Shown here: piece by piece, positions 16,145 through 25,694 of the stretch | Layout of the letters: every line of letters begins with the position of its first letter | Numbering within the stretch: the first letter of the stretch is position 1 | NCBI GenBank assembly: GCA_964359785.1 | Contig: CAYHWL010000001.1 | Coordinates: forward strand, 1-64,000 | Length of the DNA: 64,000 nt | Reading direction: 5' to 3' | DNA from: JACQSU01 sp964359785 | GTDB taxonomy: Archaea; Nanobdellota; Nanobdellia; Woesearchaeales; JAGWAF01 | Translations under genes and position numbers: made by a program | Notes under the pieces: generated by a model | What the model saw: only the letters and a program-made list of their open reading frames with translations | What the model was told of the DNA's origin: nothing | Database searches by the model: none

Positions 16145-16634
16145 AGATCCTCACCTTTAGTATTCCAAATGAGTATGTCTTCTTTGCGCTGTCCTGTATC
16201 AATACTGGGATGACGCTGGGTATCACGGATGTGGCATTCGCCAGTTTGTTGTTGTATAATTGATAGGTATGCCTGTTGGGGTATATCTCTTCGATTGTGA
16301 CATTCGTATTGCGAAAGACAGTGTAGTACTGTTCGCGTAAGGTAGCATTATTGTTCAATAACCATGTGAAATTGGCTATCTTGGCTTTATCAAAGCATCT
16401 CTCCACCTGTTCCCCTACCCTGATACAATCCAGTTCTGGGATAGTGCTTATTTTCTGCGAAAGCACTATTGTCTGCAATTGAAGCTCCCGTTCGTAGTCT
16501 TTTCCTGCCTGTGCTTTAGATATCAAAAAGTAGAATGAAAGCCCAAATGCGATGAGGAAAAAGAATATGATGAGGACTGCGATAGTCTCAAACATCTGTA
16601 TCTGCCCTTTTCTTGTGGTTATCACGGTTGCCAT
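16137..16634 (-). CDS. Pilin-like surface protein, 165 aa
   Basis: MATVITTRKG-QIQMFETIAV then LIIFFFLIAFGLSFYFL: a ten-residue charged leader, the K-G-Q cleavage site, Glu6 of the predicted mature chain and a strongly hydrophobic helix. The head is mostly polar with two cysteines (ELDCIRVGEQVERCFD). The ATG follows the preceding stop by one base. Role inferred as pilin-like. Confidence 0.72.
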   Translation of the reverse strand: MATVITTRKGQIQMFETIAVLIIFFFLIAFGLSFYFLISKAQAGKDYERELQLQTIVLSQKISTIPELDCIRVGEQVERCFDKAKIANFTWLLNNNATLREQYYTVFRNTNVTIEEIYPNRHTYQLYNNKLANATSVIPSVIPVLIQDSAKKTYSFGILKVRIYA

Positions 16635-16635
16635 C

Positions 16636-17661
16636 TTAGTATATCTCCGGACAGCTTTTCCTGATGTATTCCAGTGACATGGTGGATAATTTGCTTATGT
16701 CTCCTGTGATATTGGTGGCGTCAGTGGCGACGCGCGCATGCCAAGCGAGTGTTTGCAGTGCGTTCACAGGCATGTCATAGTTCATGCCGCATAGATCTTT
16801 GTTATTGAATGATTCTGCTCGCATGGAATAGATATCTGCAAGTGATGCCAGCCGGATATACGCTTCTCTCATGTTGCATGCGTATTGTTTGAAATCTTCG
16901 GTGAATATCGCGGCCAGCAGATCTCCATCGCTTGCGAATTGTCGGTTTCCTGCCGCGTTCCAGTTGCCGTATTTGTCTTTTGCGAACCAGTATACCGCCT
17001 TATGGTCCATATCTATATTGAGACAGCTGTAATCCTGTCCTTCAAGGGTTGCCATGGTGGGGATATCCTTTGTGCATCCGCCTTGTCCTTGCAACAAGAA
17101 GAACACCAGCCTCAATTTTCCACCGTCATTGCGTATGTTCTTGGCTCGGTTTACGGCGTCAAGTCCCGTGGCGTTGGCTCTGTTGATGTTGTCTGGGATC
17201 ATAGATAGTATCCTTCGTATTTCTGGTGTCAATACTGGTACGGCCATGACGTATTTCACACGTTGATTGGTGGCTATCAAGAAATTCGTCACGCGGAATG
17301 GCGCGGCCCAATCGACTGAATAGAGCACCATGTTTGGTCCTGTGATTGTTTTGGGCCCAAAGATCAAGGTATCCCCAAACTCCTTTGTTATCGACCCGAT
17401 GCGGTATCTGCAATCACAGTCTTCGCAGGAGAAATCGACATCGAGTTCTGGGAATTCGATGAGTTGCGCTGTCCCTTTGGCGGTCTGGGCTCCAGCGGCG
17501 ATTGCGGAGAGGTCAGATATCAGGCTCTCTGCGCTTGATTGCTCACTTGCGGTTTTTTGTTTTTGTATGAATCCAAAGAAGGTGATTAGTATTATTCCCC
17601 CTGCGATCAGGATAAATACCCAGTTGATGGGTACTTCTAATTGCCCGGCTCGGTTATTCAT
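16636..17661 (-). CDS. Pilin-like surface protein, 341 aa
   Basis: The N-terminus MNNRAG-QLEVPINWVFILIAGG is a class III-like signal. The head is large, with a Cys-rich loop early on (FSCEDCDCRYR) and further cysteines (GGCTKD, YSCLNI, YACNMR, LCGMNY, KSCPEIY). The start at 17661 is set by an ATGA overlap with the upstream gene; an in-frame ATG at 17676 would lie inside that gene. No known domain is recognised. Confidence 0.7.
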   Translation of the reverse strand: MNNRAGQLEVPINWVFILIAGGIILITFFGFIQKQKTASEQSSAESLISDLSAIAAGAQTAKGTAQLIEFPELDVDFSCEDCDCRYRIGSITKEFGDTLIFGPKTITGPNMVLYSVDWAAPFRVTNFLIATNQRVKYVMAVPVLTPEIRRILSMIPDNINRANATGLDAVNRAKNIRNDGGKLRLVFFLLQGQGGCTKDIPTMATLEGQDYSCLNIDMDHKAVYWFAKDKYGNWNAAGNRQFASDGDLLAAIFTEDFKQYACNMREAYIRLASLADIYSMRAESFNNKDLCGMNYDMPVNALQTLAWHARVATDATNITGDISKLSTMSLEYIRKSCPEIY

Positions 17662-18212
17662 TGTTCTTCTTGCCATTTGCCAACTTGTGTGGTCTTTCCA
17701 AGTCCCTCCAGACGCAAAGAGACTGTTGATGACTCTATATTGTCTATGCAGAAGAATCCTTGGTTCTCAAGGACTGTTAGTGGCCCCACACGGATCTGTG
17801 TCTCGCTTGCGGGTTTGAGGAATATGTTCTGGTCGCTTCCGCTTCGTACGGCGTCAGCCATTAGCGCGCTTTGGTTTTCAGCCAGGAAATCTACGCGGGT
17901 CTTGTATGTGTTAGGGCCTGTCTGTATCTGGGAGTCTGTGTAGCTACTTCCCTGGAACATCCTGTTATCGACAAAGCATATGGTCTCAAAACCAGGGCAT
18001 AGCGTCAAGTCCATCCTGCGCACGGTCCCGACAGATGCGGTCACTCGTTCTATCTGATTTTTGAGCGTGTTTTGCGTTTCTATCACGCAGACTTGACTTT
18101 TCATCTCTCCAAGAGTGGAGATAGACCGATATCCATAGAGGAGGATCATGGCGAATATTATCGCGCCTAATACAAACAGTAACGCTTGTCCTAGTATCTG
18201 GGCACGTCTCAT
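17658..18212 (-). CDS. Pilin-like surface protein, 184 aa
   Basis: MRRA-QILGQALLFVLGAIIFAMIL is a class III-like leader with Ala in place of Gly before the Gln. The head has four cysteines (QVCVIE, TLCPGFETICF, GFFCID). ATGA overlaps at both ends place it between the giant surface protein and the 341-residue protein. A minor pilin or an assembly partner of the giant protein is plausible. Confidence 0.7.
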   Translation of the reverse strand: MRRAQILGQALLFVLGAIIFAMILLYGYRSISTLGEMKSQVCVIETQNTLKNQIERVTASVGTVRRMDLTLCPGFETICFVDNRMFQGSSYTDSQIQTGPNTYKTRVDFLAENQSALMADAVRSGSDQNIFLKPASETQIRVGPLTVLENQGFFCIDNIESSTVSLRLEGLGKTTQVGKWQEEQ

Positions 18213-21200
18213 TTTCTCCTCTTCACAGCTGGTTTCTTCCAGGTCTCAAATTGCTTTTGGATCAGGTCTTTGTTCTTTTCCCAATATGCCGCGGTGATCC
18301 GGAGTTTCTTGAATAGTTCTTCAAGGTCTTTCTTGCTTAACTTGCCTTTGCGTGCCAGATCCAATTTTTTCTTTAGCTCTTCACGTTCAGAATCGGTGAA
18401 TCTCATCAAGGCCATGTTCTCCAGTGCCTGCATTTCAGGTGATAATGTGCTCTCTTCTCCTTTTGAGATGCCGCTAAAGCTTCTTAATTTACCAAATGCG
18501 CTTGTGTCAGGAGCGGCTTCTTTTTTGCCCAGTTTGCCTACAGCGATGTACTCCTCTTTTCCGGCGCCAGCCGTCCGTGTTGTCACGCTTGATTCGGGCA
18601 GGTTCTTTGCCATTCTTCCTGTTTCGGGTGGTGTTGTCATGCCAGAGCTAAGGTCCAGCTTTGGCATTTGCTCTTTTTTCTTCTCTTTATTCACTACATT
18701 TGAAGCGTTTTTAGTCCATAGGTAATAGAAGATGAATCCTCCTATGATGATTATGCTTGCTGTGAGTATCCATTTTGCCCAGTCGAAAGCTGGTGTGCTT
18801 GTGGCGTCGGTTGGATTGCTTCCCCCTATTATTTCTGCGCCATCGTGGTAGCCGTCTCCGTCTGTGTCAGAATTTGTGGGGTCCACAAATGATCCTGTCC
18901 TGTGGTAATAGTTGTATTCATCCAGGTTTGTTGCGCCGTCTCCATCCGAGTCTTCCATAGCATCAGCGCTGTTCTTTGGATCAAATCCATATTTGCTCTC
19001 CCACCAATCAGGCACGCCATCTCCATCGGAATCAGGCGGTATGCTATTTGGGTCAGCTGGATTCGAGCCGGCAAGCACTTCTTCGCCATCTAGGTAGCTG
19101 TCTCCATCAGTGTCATTCTTGTGAGGATCCATATCTTGGCCGTTCTGGTTGAAGTGGTTGTATTCTTCCAGGTTTGTGAGACCGTCGCCGTCTGGATCTC
19201 CTGTCGCGTCATTAGGGTCGTTTGGATCAAGGTTATATTTTTTCTCCCACCAGTCAGGCATGCCATCCATATCTGTATCTTTGTCATCGCGTGGATAGCT
19301 TTTGCTGTCTGTCGGGTCTGTCCCGGCGTCGATCTCTGCCTTATCATTGAATCCATCCCCGTCGGTGTCAGCTTTGTTTGGGTCTATCTCTTTTCCGACC
19401 GTCTTAAGATACCTATACTCGGCGAAGTTACTTAGGCCGTCATTGTCATTGTCGAGATTTGCGTCCAAAGGATCGTTTGGATTGAGTCCATGCGCGCGTT
19501 CCCAATCATCGGGCATTCCGTCTCCATCGCTATCGACGTCGCTTGGTCTGCTGTTTGGGTCTATGGGGTTGGTGTTGGCTTTTACTTCAAGGCCATCAGG
19601 CGCCCCATCGCCATCGGTGTCCGCTTTTTTGGGGTTTATGTCTCTATTGTTGTCTTTGAAATAATTGTATTCTTCAAGATTGGTCATTCCATCCCCATCT
19701 GAATCCATACTTGCATCGCTGGCAGAATTAGGATTGAGGCCGTATTTTATCTCCCACCAATCAGGCATGCCATCTGCGTCCGAATCCTTGCCAGAGTCTT
19801 GGCAAGTGTGCGTGTCTGCTATGGTTATCATGCATGCAAGTCCGCTGCCGCAATCGCTTGTTGTCTTGCATTGCAGGCCGTCTCCGCATTTTGTGGGGCA
19901 CGCCCCTCCGCAATCAGTGTCGGTTTCTGTGCCATCTGTCGCATTATTCTCGCATCGGGGTGTCGCTTGACAGATGCCATAGGTGCATCGGCCGCCATTG
20001 CAGTCAGAGTCGTAGATACAGCTTGAGATATTGCGGCATTCGTCAAGGGTGCGGCAAGTGCGGTTTGGACGACTAGTGTCGTTGGATATCACAACAATTG
20101 TCCCATTTGACAGCACGATAGTGTTGTTATATGTCACAACAATTGTACCATTTGGCAGCACGGTAACAACAGGACACGCGCTGCAGCTTCCACCGCAATC
20201 TATTGCGGTTTCATCGCCGTTTCTTGCGCCATCTGTGCAGGAGACTGTCCTGCATATTCCGCCTAAGCATGAGGAGTTTAGACAATCCCAATTTACCGAA
20301 CATCGCAAACCGTCTTTGCACCCTAGGCAATTTCCGCCGCAATCAGTGGCTGTCTCTCTGCCGTCTGTTCGGTTATTGGAACACGTGAGTGGGCGTGAGG
20401 CGTTGTCTATTCTGACACCTGTTGACCGCATGATTGAGGAGTTTCTGCCAGCTCTATCTACTGCCTGCATCTCGAAGTAATAGCTCTCTGTGTTTCTAAG
20501 AGTTAGTCCTGTGACGACATTCGCGTGTTCAGGATTATTCTCACTCACTGGACCTCGTATGGCTGATCCGTTCTGGGCTCTTAGAGTATATGTATATCGG
20601 ACTATTCCAGTATCCGGATCGCTTCCGTTATACCATAACGGCAGTCTGTCAAAGTCCGCGCTCACTTGAGAGTCTTCGAATTGTGTGCTGTCATTCACGA
20701 TTAACATTGTGGGATCGCGCAAGTCGATCCAAAAATCAGTATTTACCTCTCCAGTCTCCGGTACTCCGCTTATCACGGTATTGCCTAGTGTCCTGCAGTT
20801 TGTCCGGGTGTTATGTCGTCCGCCGGAATTGACATCGAAATTGGTTGTGAGGTTGTGGACTTGGCTTCCGGCGCTCTCTGTGAGACGCACCACAGTGTCT
20901 ATGGCAAATGAGCAGGTAGCGTCTTTATTAGATCCTATAGAGAATAATGCGGTGGGTATCCCAAATATCTTTCCGCTGGGAGTGTAATCAGTCAAGATGA
21001 ACTGTCTGCCGGGGTCTACCCTAAATAGGATTGTGGCGCCAACTGATCCAAGACCTGATGCGCTCTTGCACGCGACCCGATAAGTATAGCTTCCTACATT
21101 TCCCACTGTCAGGTCTGTGATGTGACTGTTGAGTGCCATGAAATTATATCCCGAAAATGTGTTTTCCATTTGGTCATAATTAGCGGTTGTATTGGAATAT

Positions 21201-24178
21201 TTGCAGAATGTCTCTATATCCGTGCTGACTTTTAATGTGGTTGTGAGTGGTGATTGGATTATTGGGTTTGGGTCTGCGACCGCGCTGATTATCACAGGTG
21301 TCTGATCTTGCACTATTAGTGTGAAGTCCTGCCTTATGTCACGATTTTGTGCATCGACGCATCTGACAAGGAAATCAAACCGCCTGTTCCGATTCGATGG
21401 AAGAGGCGCGATCTCATTGAAATTCGTTATCACATGCTGTGATGATATTGCGTCATTATCCATCTTTCTCCAATTCGCGAAATCAGGATATATGAATCCA
21501 CCAGGATCGAATAAGAATCTGCATTTTGTGAGCGTGAGTGTCTCCACTCCAACATCAAAAGTGAAATTTGGCGCGGCTCCATATGGAGGCAGATAAAGCC
21601 TTATCGGACTTGCATGTGCGGTGACCATGAAGTCAGCTCGGCTTGAGATCTGGTTCAAGGCGTCATCTTCAGCTTGTAGAAGCAAAGTGTTTGGCCCATC
21701 ATCAAGTGTCAGCGATAATCCGTATAGGTTGCCTTGGGTATTTTGGCGGCTTAGATTAGTTGTGATTTCCACAGGTTCTATCCTGCTGGAGAATTGGTTT
21801 ATCGTAGTATGTACCAATGTGACGTTCTTGAGTGTGACTGGTTCGGAGAATCTTAAGACTAGCATCCCTGCGCTAGTGTCTATATTCGCGCCATTCAAGG
21901 TTATCGCGTTTATGGTGGCGTTCACAGTTGGTGGGGTGAGGTCAACTATCAGTATAGTCTGGTCAGGTTGATCCATGGGTATGTTGGTATTGCCAATGGC
22001 TCGCATCCTGAATGTATATGTGCCCTCAAGCAGGTCTTCTATAGGGGAGAAACTGAAGTTATATTTTGGCACCATCACGGTTTGATCTGCTGCGATCACT
22101 CTTGTGGGCGTCCCAAATATTCTTTCTGTGACAGTTGATTCGACATTCATTCCGATTGTGATAATAGGCCGTCTATCCGATGTTCGGTAGGTGTCATTTG
22201 CTATTCTTTTTGCGTGAGAGACATTCTTGCCTATAACAAGCGGCCCATAGCATCCCTTGCATGCGCGGAAAGTTAGCTCATTGATTATCTCAAGATTATG
22301 TGAAGGATCCTCTCCGAAGAATCGAAGTGTGGTGTCTCCATCAAATAATGGTTGTGTCACCAATGAGCCGTCCACAAGTCCGGCCTCGCTAAAGGTCAAT
22401 CTATCGGCAGTGGTTGTTTTAGAGGGGATGCATGGCGTGGCTCCAGGGGCATAGGTGCAGTATTTTGTGGGCGCGCTAAGTCCAGATATGATGTTCGCTG
22501 AATACAGCGCATTCACGCGGTCAAGTCTTGTGATTGAGACATAGTCTATTCTGGATGGGTTTGTGGTGCTCATTGGCACCATGCGCGTTTCGGGGGGGAA
22601 ATAATCCATTTCACAGCTTCGTAGTTTTGCGTCTCCTGCTCCGTATGGGCAGTCGCGGAAGTCATTGTTTTGTTCTGCGCCATCCGCGTTTTTGGCGCAT
22701 TTCTTGATGTCGTTCCACTGGCATACGCCTATATTGCACTGGTCCGTGCTGCGTATGAGTATCCTATTCGTATTTCGGTCTATTGTGATTCCTGGACCTG
22801 CGCAGTCTTCCCTTGTCTTGTAATCCAGACAGGTTGCGTTGATGCATGAGAAGCTGGATCCTGATCCTTGAGAATTGTAGAAGCAGGGGAATTGCGAGGT
22901 TGACAATGCGTCGCTTTTCGCTTTTGTGCAGGCATCAAAGATTTCATTGTAGGATCTATGAGGAGGTCGGTTATTGTCCGCTCCAAGCGTGCCCTTGGCA
23001 TCGCAATAATAGCAATTGGTTTGGCTCGTGTCTATGCATACCCCTATTCCGATGGCTGGGAAGATGTCTTTCCATTGACAGTTTTTCACTCTGCAATTAT
23101 CTTTTTCACATGCGTTTCTTGTCTTATAATCATAGCAAGCATTGGTAGGTTCGCATTGGAAGCAGTAATCGATCAAAGAAGCGCTTCTATCATAGAAGCA
23201 GTATCGGTAGTCCTTTGAATTTCCTTCGCATATATCGCTGGTGATGGATAACCCAAAATGAGGCGTGACATTGTGGCAAGTATCAAATGGCACACAGGCC
23301 GGCCCGGCAGATTGTATCGCGCAATAGCTGTTGGTTTGGCTGCAATCAAGATTGCTGACTAATTGATTCAATGGATTACAGCTATACGCTTTTTTGAATC
23401 GTCCAAAAAAAGAGTCTACTACCCTCTGTTGGAAGTTCGAGGAGAATGCTGATTTGTCGACATTCGAGTATCCGTATGAAGTGAGATAAGTGGAGAACTG
23501 TTGATAGAACACTGGGCCATTGATGCAGAAGAGGGCATCGGTGGTTTTTCCTTGGCATTCGAGATCCCCCAGGTATGAGCTTGCGAATGTGGGATTTGAT
23601 TCCTTGCCACCTTTGAATAGCACTTTGACTTGGTAAGTGAAAGATTTGTTCCATATGAGGTCAGGACGGTTATCCAGAAATCCCGTCTCGTTTGCCGCGA
23701 GTATTGTGCTTGTCGTGAACATTGTGGTGGCGCAATTGTCTCCCTGGCATCTGCTGACATTGAATCCGTTTATTTGTTCTGTGCAGTTTGATTTCCAGAC
23801 TATCTGGAGGGATCGTTCTCCTCTGATAGGATGTATCCCCAAGTCGTATACTGGGGGCGTATAATCAGGATTTCCGCATTGATATGAGATGTTCACGAAT
23901 GTGATGTTGACTTTAGTCTGGTTGCACACCACATAACAGATGTCCTTTAAGTCTATGGCTTGAGTTATTCCGAATATAGATGGGCTTGTTGGAGTGAAAT
24001 TCTTTGAGGTATCGCATTCGCTCACTTGCAACATCGTCCCCTTTTGTGCTGTGCCATTCGAGTTACAGCAGCATACATTTGAACCGCTTTGAGGGCTCGC
24101 GCTTGGCAAGGTCACAATATATAGTATAGCGCACGCTACAAAGAGCAACATGAATCCTCTTTTTTGGCGTTTTTCCAT
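18209..24178 (-). CDS. Giant cell-surface protein: Cys-rich and Ig-like domains, four calcium-binding modules, C-terminal membrane anchor
   Basis: 1989 residues. The N-terminus MEKRQKRG then FMLLFVACAILYIVTL is a signal peptide. A fibronectin III-like domain follows (about 105-215), then Cys-rich segments (to about 520), several Ig-like beta domains (about 560-1240), and three blocks of the type TDGxETDTDCGGxC (about 1250-1450). Residues about 1462-1796 are four tandem modules of about 84 residues with TSP3-like loops (DSDGDGMPDWWE, DTDGDG). A membrane helix at 1800-1821 and a basic cytoplasmic tail of about 165 residues end the chain. Likely a calcium-stiffened adhesin or attachment stalk in the pilin-like operon. 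Confidence 0.75.
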   Translation of the reverse strand: MEKRQKRGFMLLFVACAILYIVTLPSASPQSGSNVCCCNSNGTAQKGTMLQVSECDTSKNFTPTSPSIFGITQAIDLKDICYVVCNQTKVNITFVNISYQCGNPDYTPPVYDLGIHPIRGERSLQIVWKSNCTEQINGFNVSRCQGDNCATTMFTTSTILAANETGFLDNRPDLIWNKSFTYQVKVLFKGGKESNPTFASSYLGDLECQGKTTDALFCINGPVFYQQFSTYLTSYGYSNVDKSAFSSNFQQRVVDSFFGRFKKAYSCNPLNQLVSNLDCSQTNSYCAIQSAGPACVPFDTCHNVTPHFGLSITSDICEGNSKDYRYCFYDRSASLIDYCFQCEPTNACYDYKTRNACEKDNCRVKNCQWKDIFPAIGIGVCIDTSQTNCYYCDAKGTLGADNNRPPHRSYNEIFDACTKAKSDALSTSQFPCFYNSQGSGSSFSCINATCLDYKTREDCAGPGITIDRNTNRILIRSTDQCNIGVCQWNDIKKCAKNADGAEQNNDFRDCPYGAGDAKLRSCEMDYFPPETRMVPMSTTNPSRIDYVSITRLDRVNALYSANIISGLSAPTKYCTYAPGATPCIPSKTTTADRLTFSEAGLVDGSLVTQPLFDGDTTLRFFGEDPSHNLEIINELTFRACKGCYGPLVIGKNVSHAKRIANDTYRTSDRRPIITIGMNVESTVTERIFGTPTRVIAADQTVMVPKYNFSFSPIEDLLEGTYTFRMRAIGNTNIPMDQPDQTILIVDLTPPTVNATINAITLNGANIDTSAGMLVLRFSEPVTLKNVTLVHTTINQFSSRIEPVEITTNLSRQNTQGNLYGLSLTLDDGPNTLLLQAEDDALNQISSRADFMVTAHASPIRLYLPPYGAAPNFTFDVGVETLTLTKCRFLFDPGGFIYPDFANWRKMDNDAISSQHVITNFNEIAPLPSNRNRRFDFLVRCVDAQNRDIRQDFTLIVQDQTPVIISAVADPNPIIQSPLTTTLKVSTDIETFCKYSNTTANYDQMENTFSGYNFMALNSHITDLTVGNVGSYTYRVACKSASGLGSVGATILFRVDPGRQFILTDYTPSGKIFGIPTALFSIGSNKDATCSFAIDTVVRLTESAGSQVHNLTTNFDVNSGGRHNTRTNCRTLGNTVISGVPETGEVNTDFWIDLRDPTMLIVNDSTQFEDSQVSADFDRLPLWYNGSDPDTGIVRYTYTLRAQNGSAIRGPVSENNPEHANVVTGLTLRNTESYYFEMQAVDRAGRNSSIMRSTGVRIDNASRPLTCSNNRTDGRETATDCGGNCLGCKDGLRCSVNWDCLNSSCLGGICRTVSCTDGARNGDETAIDCGGSCSACPVVTVLPNGTIVVTYNNTIVLSNGTIVVISNDTSRPNRTCRTLDECRNISSCIYDSDCNGGRCTYGICQATPRCENNATDGTETDTDCGGACPTKCGDGLQCKTTSDCGSGLACMITIADTHTCQDSGKDSDADGMPDWWEIKYGLNPNSASDASMDSDGDGMTNLEEYNYFKDNNRDINPKKADTDGDGAPDGLEVKANTNPIDPNSRPSDVDSDGDGMPDDWERAHGLNPNDPLDANLDNDNDGLSNFAEYRYLKTVGKEIDPNKADTDGDGFNDKAEIDAGTDPTDSKSYPRDDKDTDMDGMPDWWEKKYNLDPNDPNDATGDPDGDGLTNLEEYNHFNQNGQDMDPHKNDTDGDSYLDGEEVLAGSNPADPNSIPPDSDGDGVPDWWESKYGFDPKNSADAMEDSDGDGATNLDEYNYYHRTGSFVDPTNSDTDGDGYHDGAEIIGGSNPTDATSTPAFDWAKWILTASIIIIGGFIFYYLWTKNASNVVNKEKKKEQMPKLDLSSGMTTPPETGRMAKNLPESSVTTRTAGAGKEEYIAVGKLGKKEAAPDTSAFGKLRSFSGISKGEESTLSPEMQALENMALMRFTDSEREELKKKLDLARKGKLSKKDLEELFKKLRITAAYWEKNKDLIQKQFETWKKPAVKRRK
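18790..19795 (-). repeat. Four tandem coding repeats of about 250 bp (TSP3-like modules)
   Basis: Within the giant surface gene, four units of about 84 codons each encode two or three Asp/Gly-rich calcium loops, a W-W-E or D-W-E motif and an N-L-E-E-Y-N-type motif. The units are similar in protein but diverged in DNA, so the array looks old and under protein-level selection. Confidence 0.8.
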
Positions 24179-24182
24179 GGAT

Positions 24183-25577
24183 TTAACCTAATTTCTTGAC
24201 GATTGCTGGGAATATAAGCGTTTGGCTGTCCGCCAATTCATCGTCGGTGACATTGACGCTAAAGACAAATCTCATAGATGGTTCCCTCGCCACAAACTCC
24301 ACCATCAAGAAGGGGATGGGTTTTTCAGGGTTTGCAGGGTCCCTTGGTTCTGGGGCGACGCTTGGTTCAGGCAGCTCCATGGTGTACTCGAATCGCAATG
24401 GATTATCATCAGGATCTATCGCGTTTAAGGTGATGCATAATTGTTGGGGAGAGCATAATGGAGCATTCTTGATGCAAAACACTTGATTGACGATCCCGAT
24501 TGTAGGCTCTATCTTGTTCCCCTCCTTATCTTCTGTTGCACAGACCACGAAATTATTGACTGCGTCACGGCGTGCGGAATCATTTAGGAGGAACAGCGCA
24601 GGCCTCCTGTTTTTTATCGCGAATCGGAATTCAAATGGACGCTCCAATATGTTGCTATATGGGTCTCTGACGATGTAGAGATAATCCAATCGGTTCACAT
24701 TTGGCTTTCTGTCATAGGTCAGGTTTTCTACTTTGATCTCGCTGATATTTATCGAGAGATTGCTCACGTCTTGATCTAACAACTGGCTGGTGAATTCTAT
24801 TATTTGCCCAAGCCTGACTGGATAGTCTACCTCAAAATTTTCCAGTTTTGACTCGGCTTGTGTGACTGTATTGGATAGGTTGATTGGCCAATTGAGTTGG
24901 ACCGTTACGTCGGCTAGATTGACTGTGACTGTTGTGTTTGGGCCTGATTTGCGTATTCTTATATTGCCCTTGGATAGGTCCTGCCAGCGTACGCAAGTCT
25001 GCATCTTGTTTGTGATATATACTTCCAACTGCTCCTGGATGCTTCTGGAGAATGTCTTGGTGAGATGGGTGAGTCTATTGTATCCTGCGAATGCCAATGT
25101 GTTGTATCCCGGGCTGCATGGTTGTGTTATGCATTGGGTCTCCGGAAAGCCCGCCCAGGGATATTCCGGAGGGCTGGATTTATAGAATCCAAATAGATCC
25201 CCCATAGGTCCTACGACTGCATATGGCACGTCCTTGTCTTCATAGCGCAGGTATTCTTGCCCAAAACATGGAGGATAATCAGATACTCCAAAGCACACCT
25301 GATTAAATGATTTGGTGGGGCCGCCCTGTGTGTCGTATATCACCCCTCCTTGGTCCCCTAGTAATGCCAGTCCCTTGCGCGCCGCAAGATCCAGGCAATA
25401 TTTCACTTCCTGTTTGATAGGAAGGATCTCTTCCGCTCCAAGCTGCGTCTTTGCTATGGTTTGGCTTGTGGTTTGCGCGATGAAGTTATTATAGATATAA
25501 TAGAATGAGCTAAACAGAAAGATCAGTACTATGCATATGATTAGGAATACTGTGACTTGTCCGGTCTTCTTTCGCAT
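24183..25577 (-). CDS. Pilin-like surface protein heading the third operon, 464 aa
   Basis: Unrecognised. MRKKTG-QVTVFLIICIVLIFLFSSFYYI is a class III-like signal. The head is long, with a Cys-rich N-terminal part (VKYCLDLAAR, QVCFGVSDYPPCFGQEY, TQCITQPCSPG) and a C-terminal beta-sandwich region (LNAIDPDDNPLRFEYTMEL) resembling Ig/cadherin-like repeats. I chose the ATG at 25577 because it has AGAGG upstream and lies about 50 bases after the predicted transcription start; the longer frame begins upstream of the TATA box. The giant surface gene starts 4 bases after its stop. Confidence 0.7.
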   Translation of the reverse strand: MRKKTGQVTVFLIICIVLIFLFSSFYYIYNNFIAQTTSQTIAKTQLGAEEILPIKQEVKYCLDLAARKGLALLGDQGGVIYDTQGGPTKSFNQVCFGVSDYPPCFGQEYLRYEDKDVPYAVVGPMGDLFGFYKSSPPEYPWAGFPETQCITQPCSPGYNTLAFAGYNRLTHLTKTFSRSIQEQLEVYITNKMQTCVRWQDLSKGNIRIRKSGPNTTVTVNLADVTVQLNWPINLSNTVTQAESKLENFEVDYPVRLGQIIEFTSQLLDQDVSNLSINISEIKVENLTYDRKPNVNRLDYLYIVRDPYSNILERPFEFRFAIKNRRPALFLLNDSARRDAVNNFVVCATEDKEGNKIEPTIGIVNQVFCIKNAPLCSPQQLCITLNAIDPDDNPLRFEYTMELPEPSVAPEPRDPANPEKPIPFLMVEFVAREPSMRFVFSVNVTDDELADSQTLIFPAIVKKLG

Positions 25578-25647
25578 TTTGTCCTCTATTTTCCCGAGCC
25601 CTTCCTGACGGCAAACATTTCGGCAAGGGTGATTCCCTCGTATGTCA

Positions 25648-25657
25648 CTATATATAG
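25648..25657 (-). promoter_or_regulatory. TATA box of the 25577-15650 operon
   Basis: CTATATATAG is a palindromic TATA element. It gives a start near 25626 and a leader of about 49 bases with an AGAGG site, one of the few leadered transcripts in the window. Confidence 0.5.
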
Positions 25658-25694
25658 TTTTGGATAGGCAAGATTGCATCAAAGAATAAGTGTC

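Noticed and set aside
18790..19795. Periodic repeats that might be a CRISPR array
   Set aside because: The period is about 250 bases, the repeats are in frame and encode TSP3-like calcium loops in one open reading frame; there are no short identical repeats with unique spacers.
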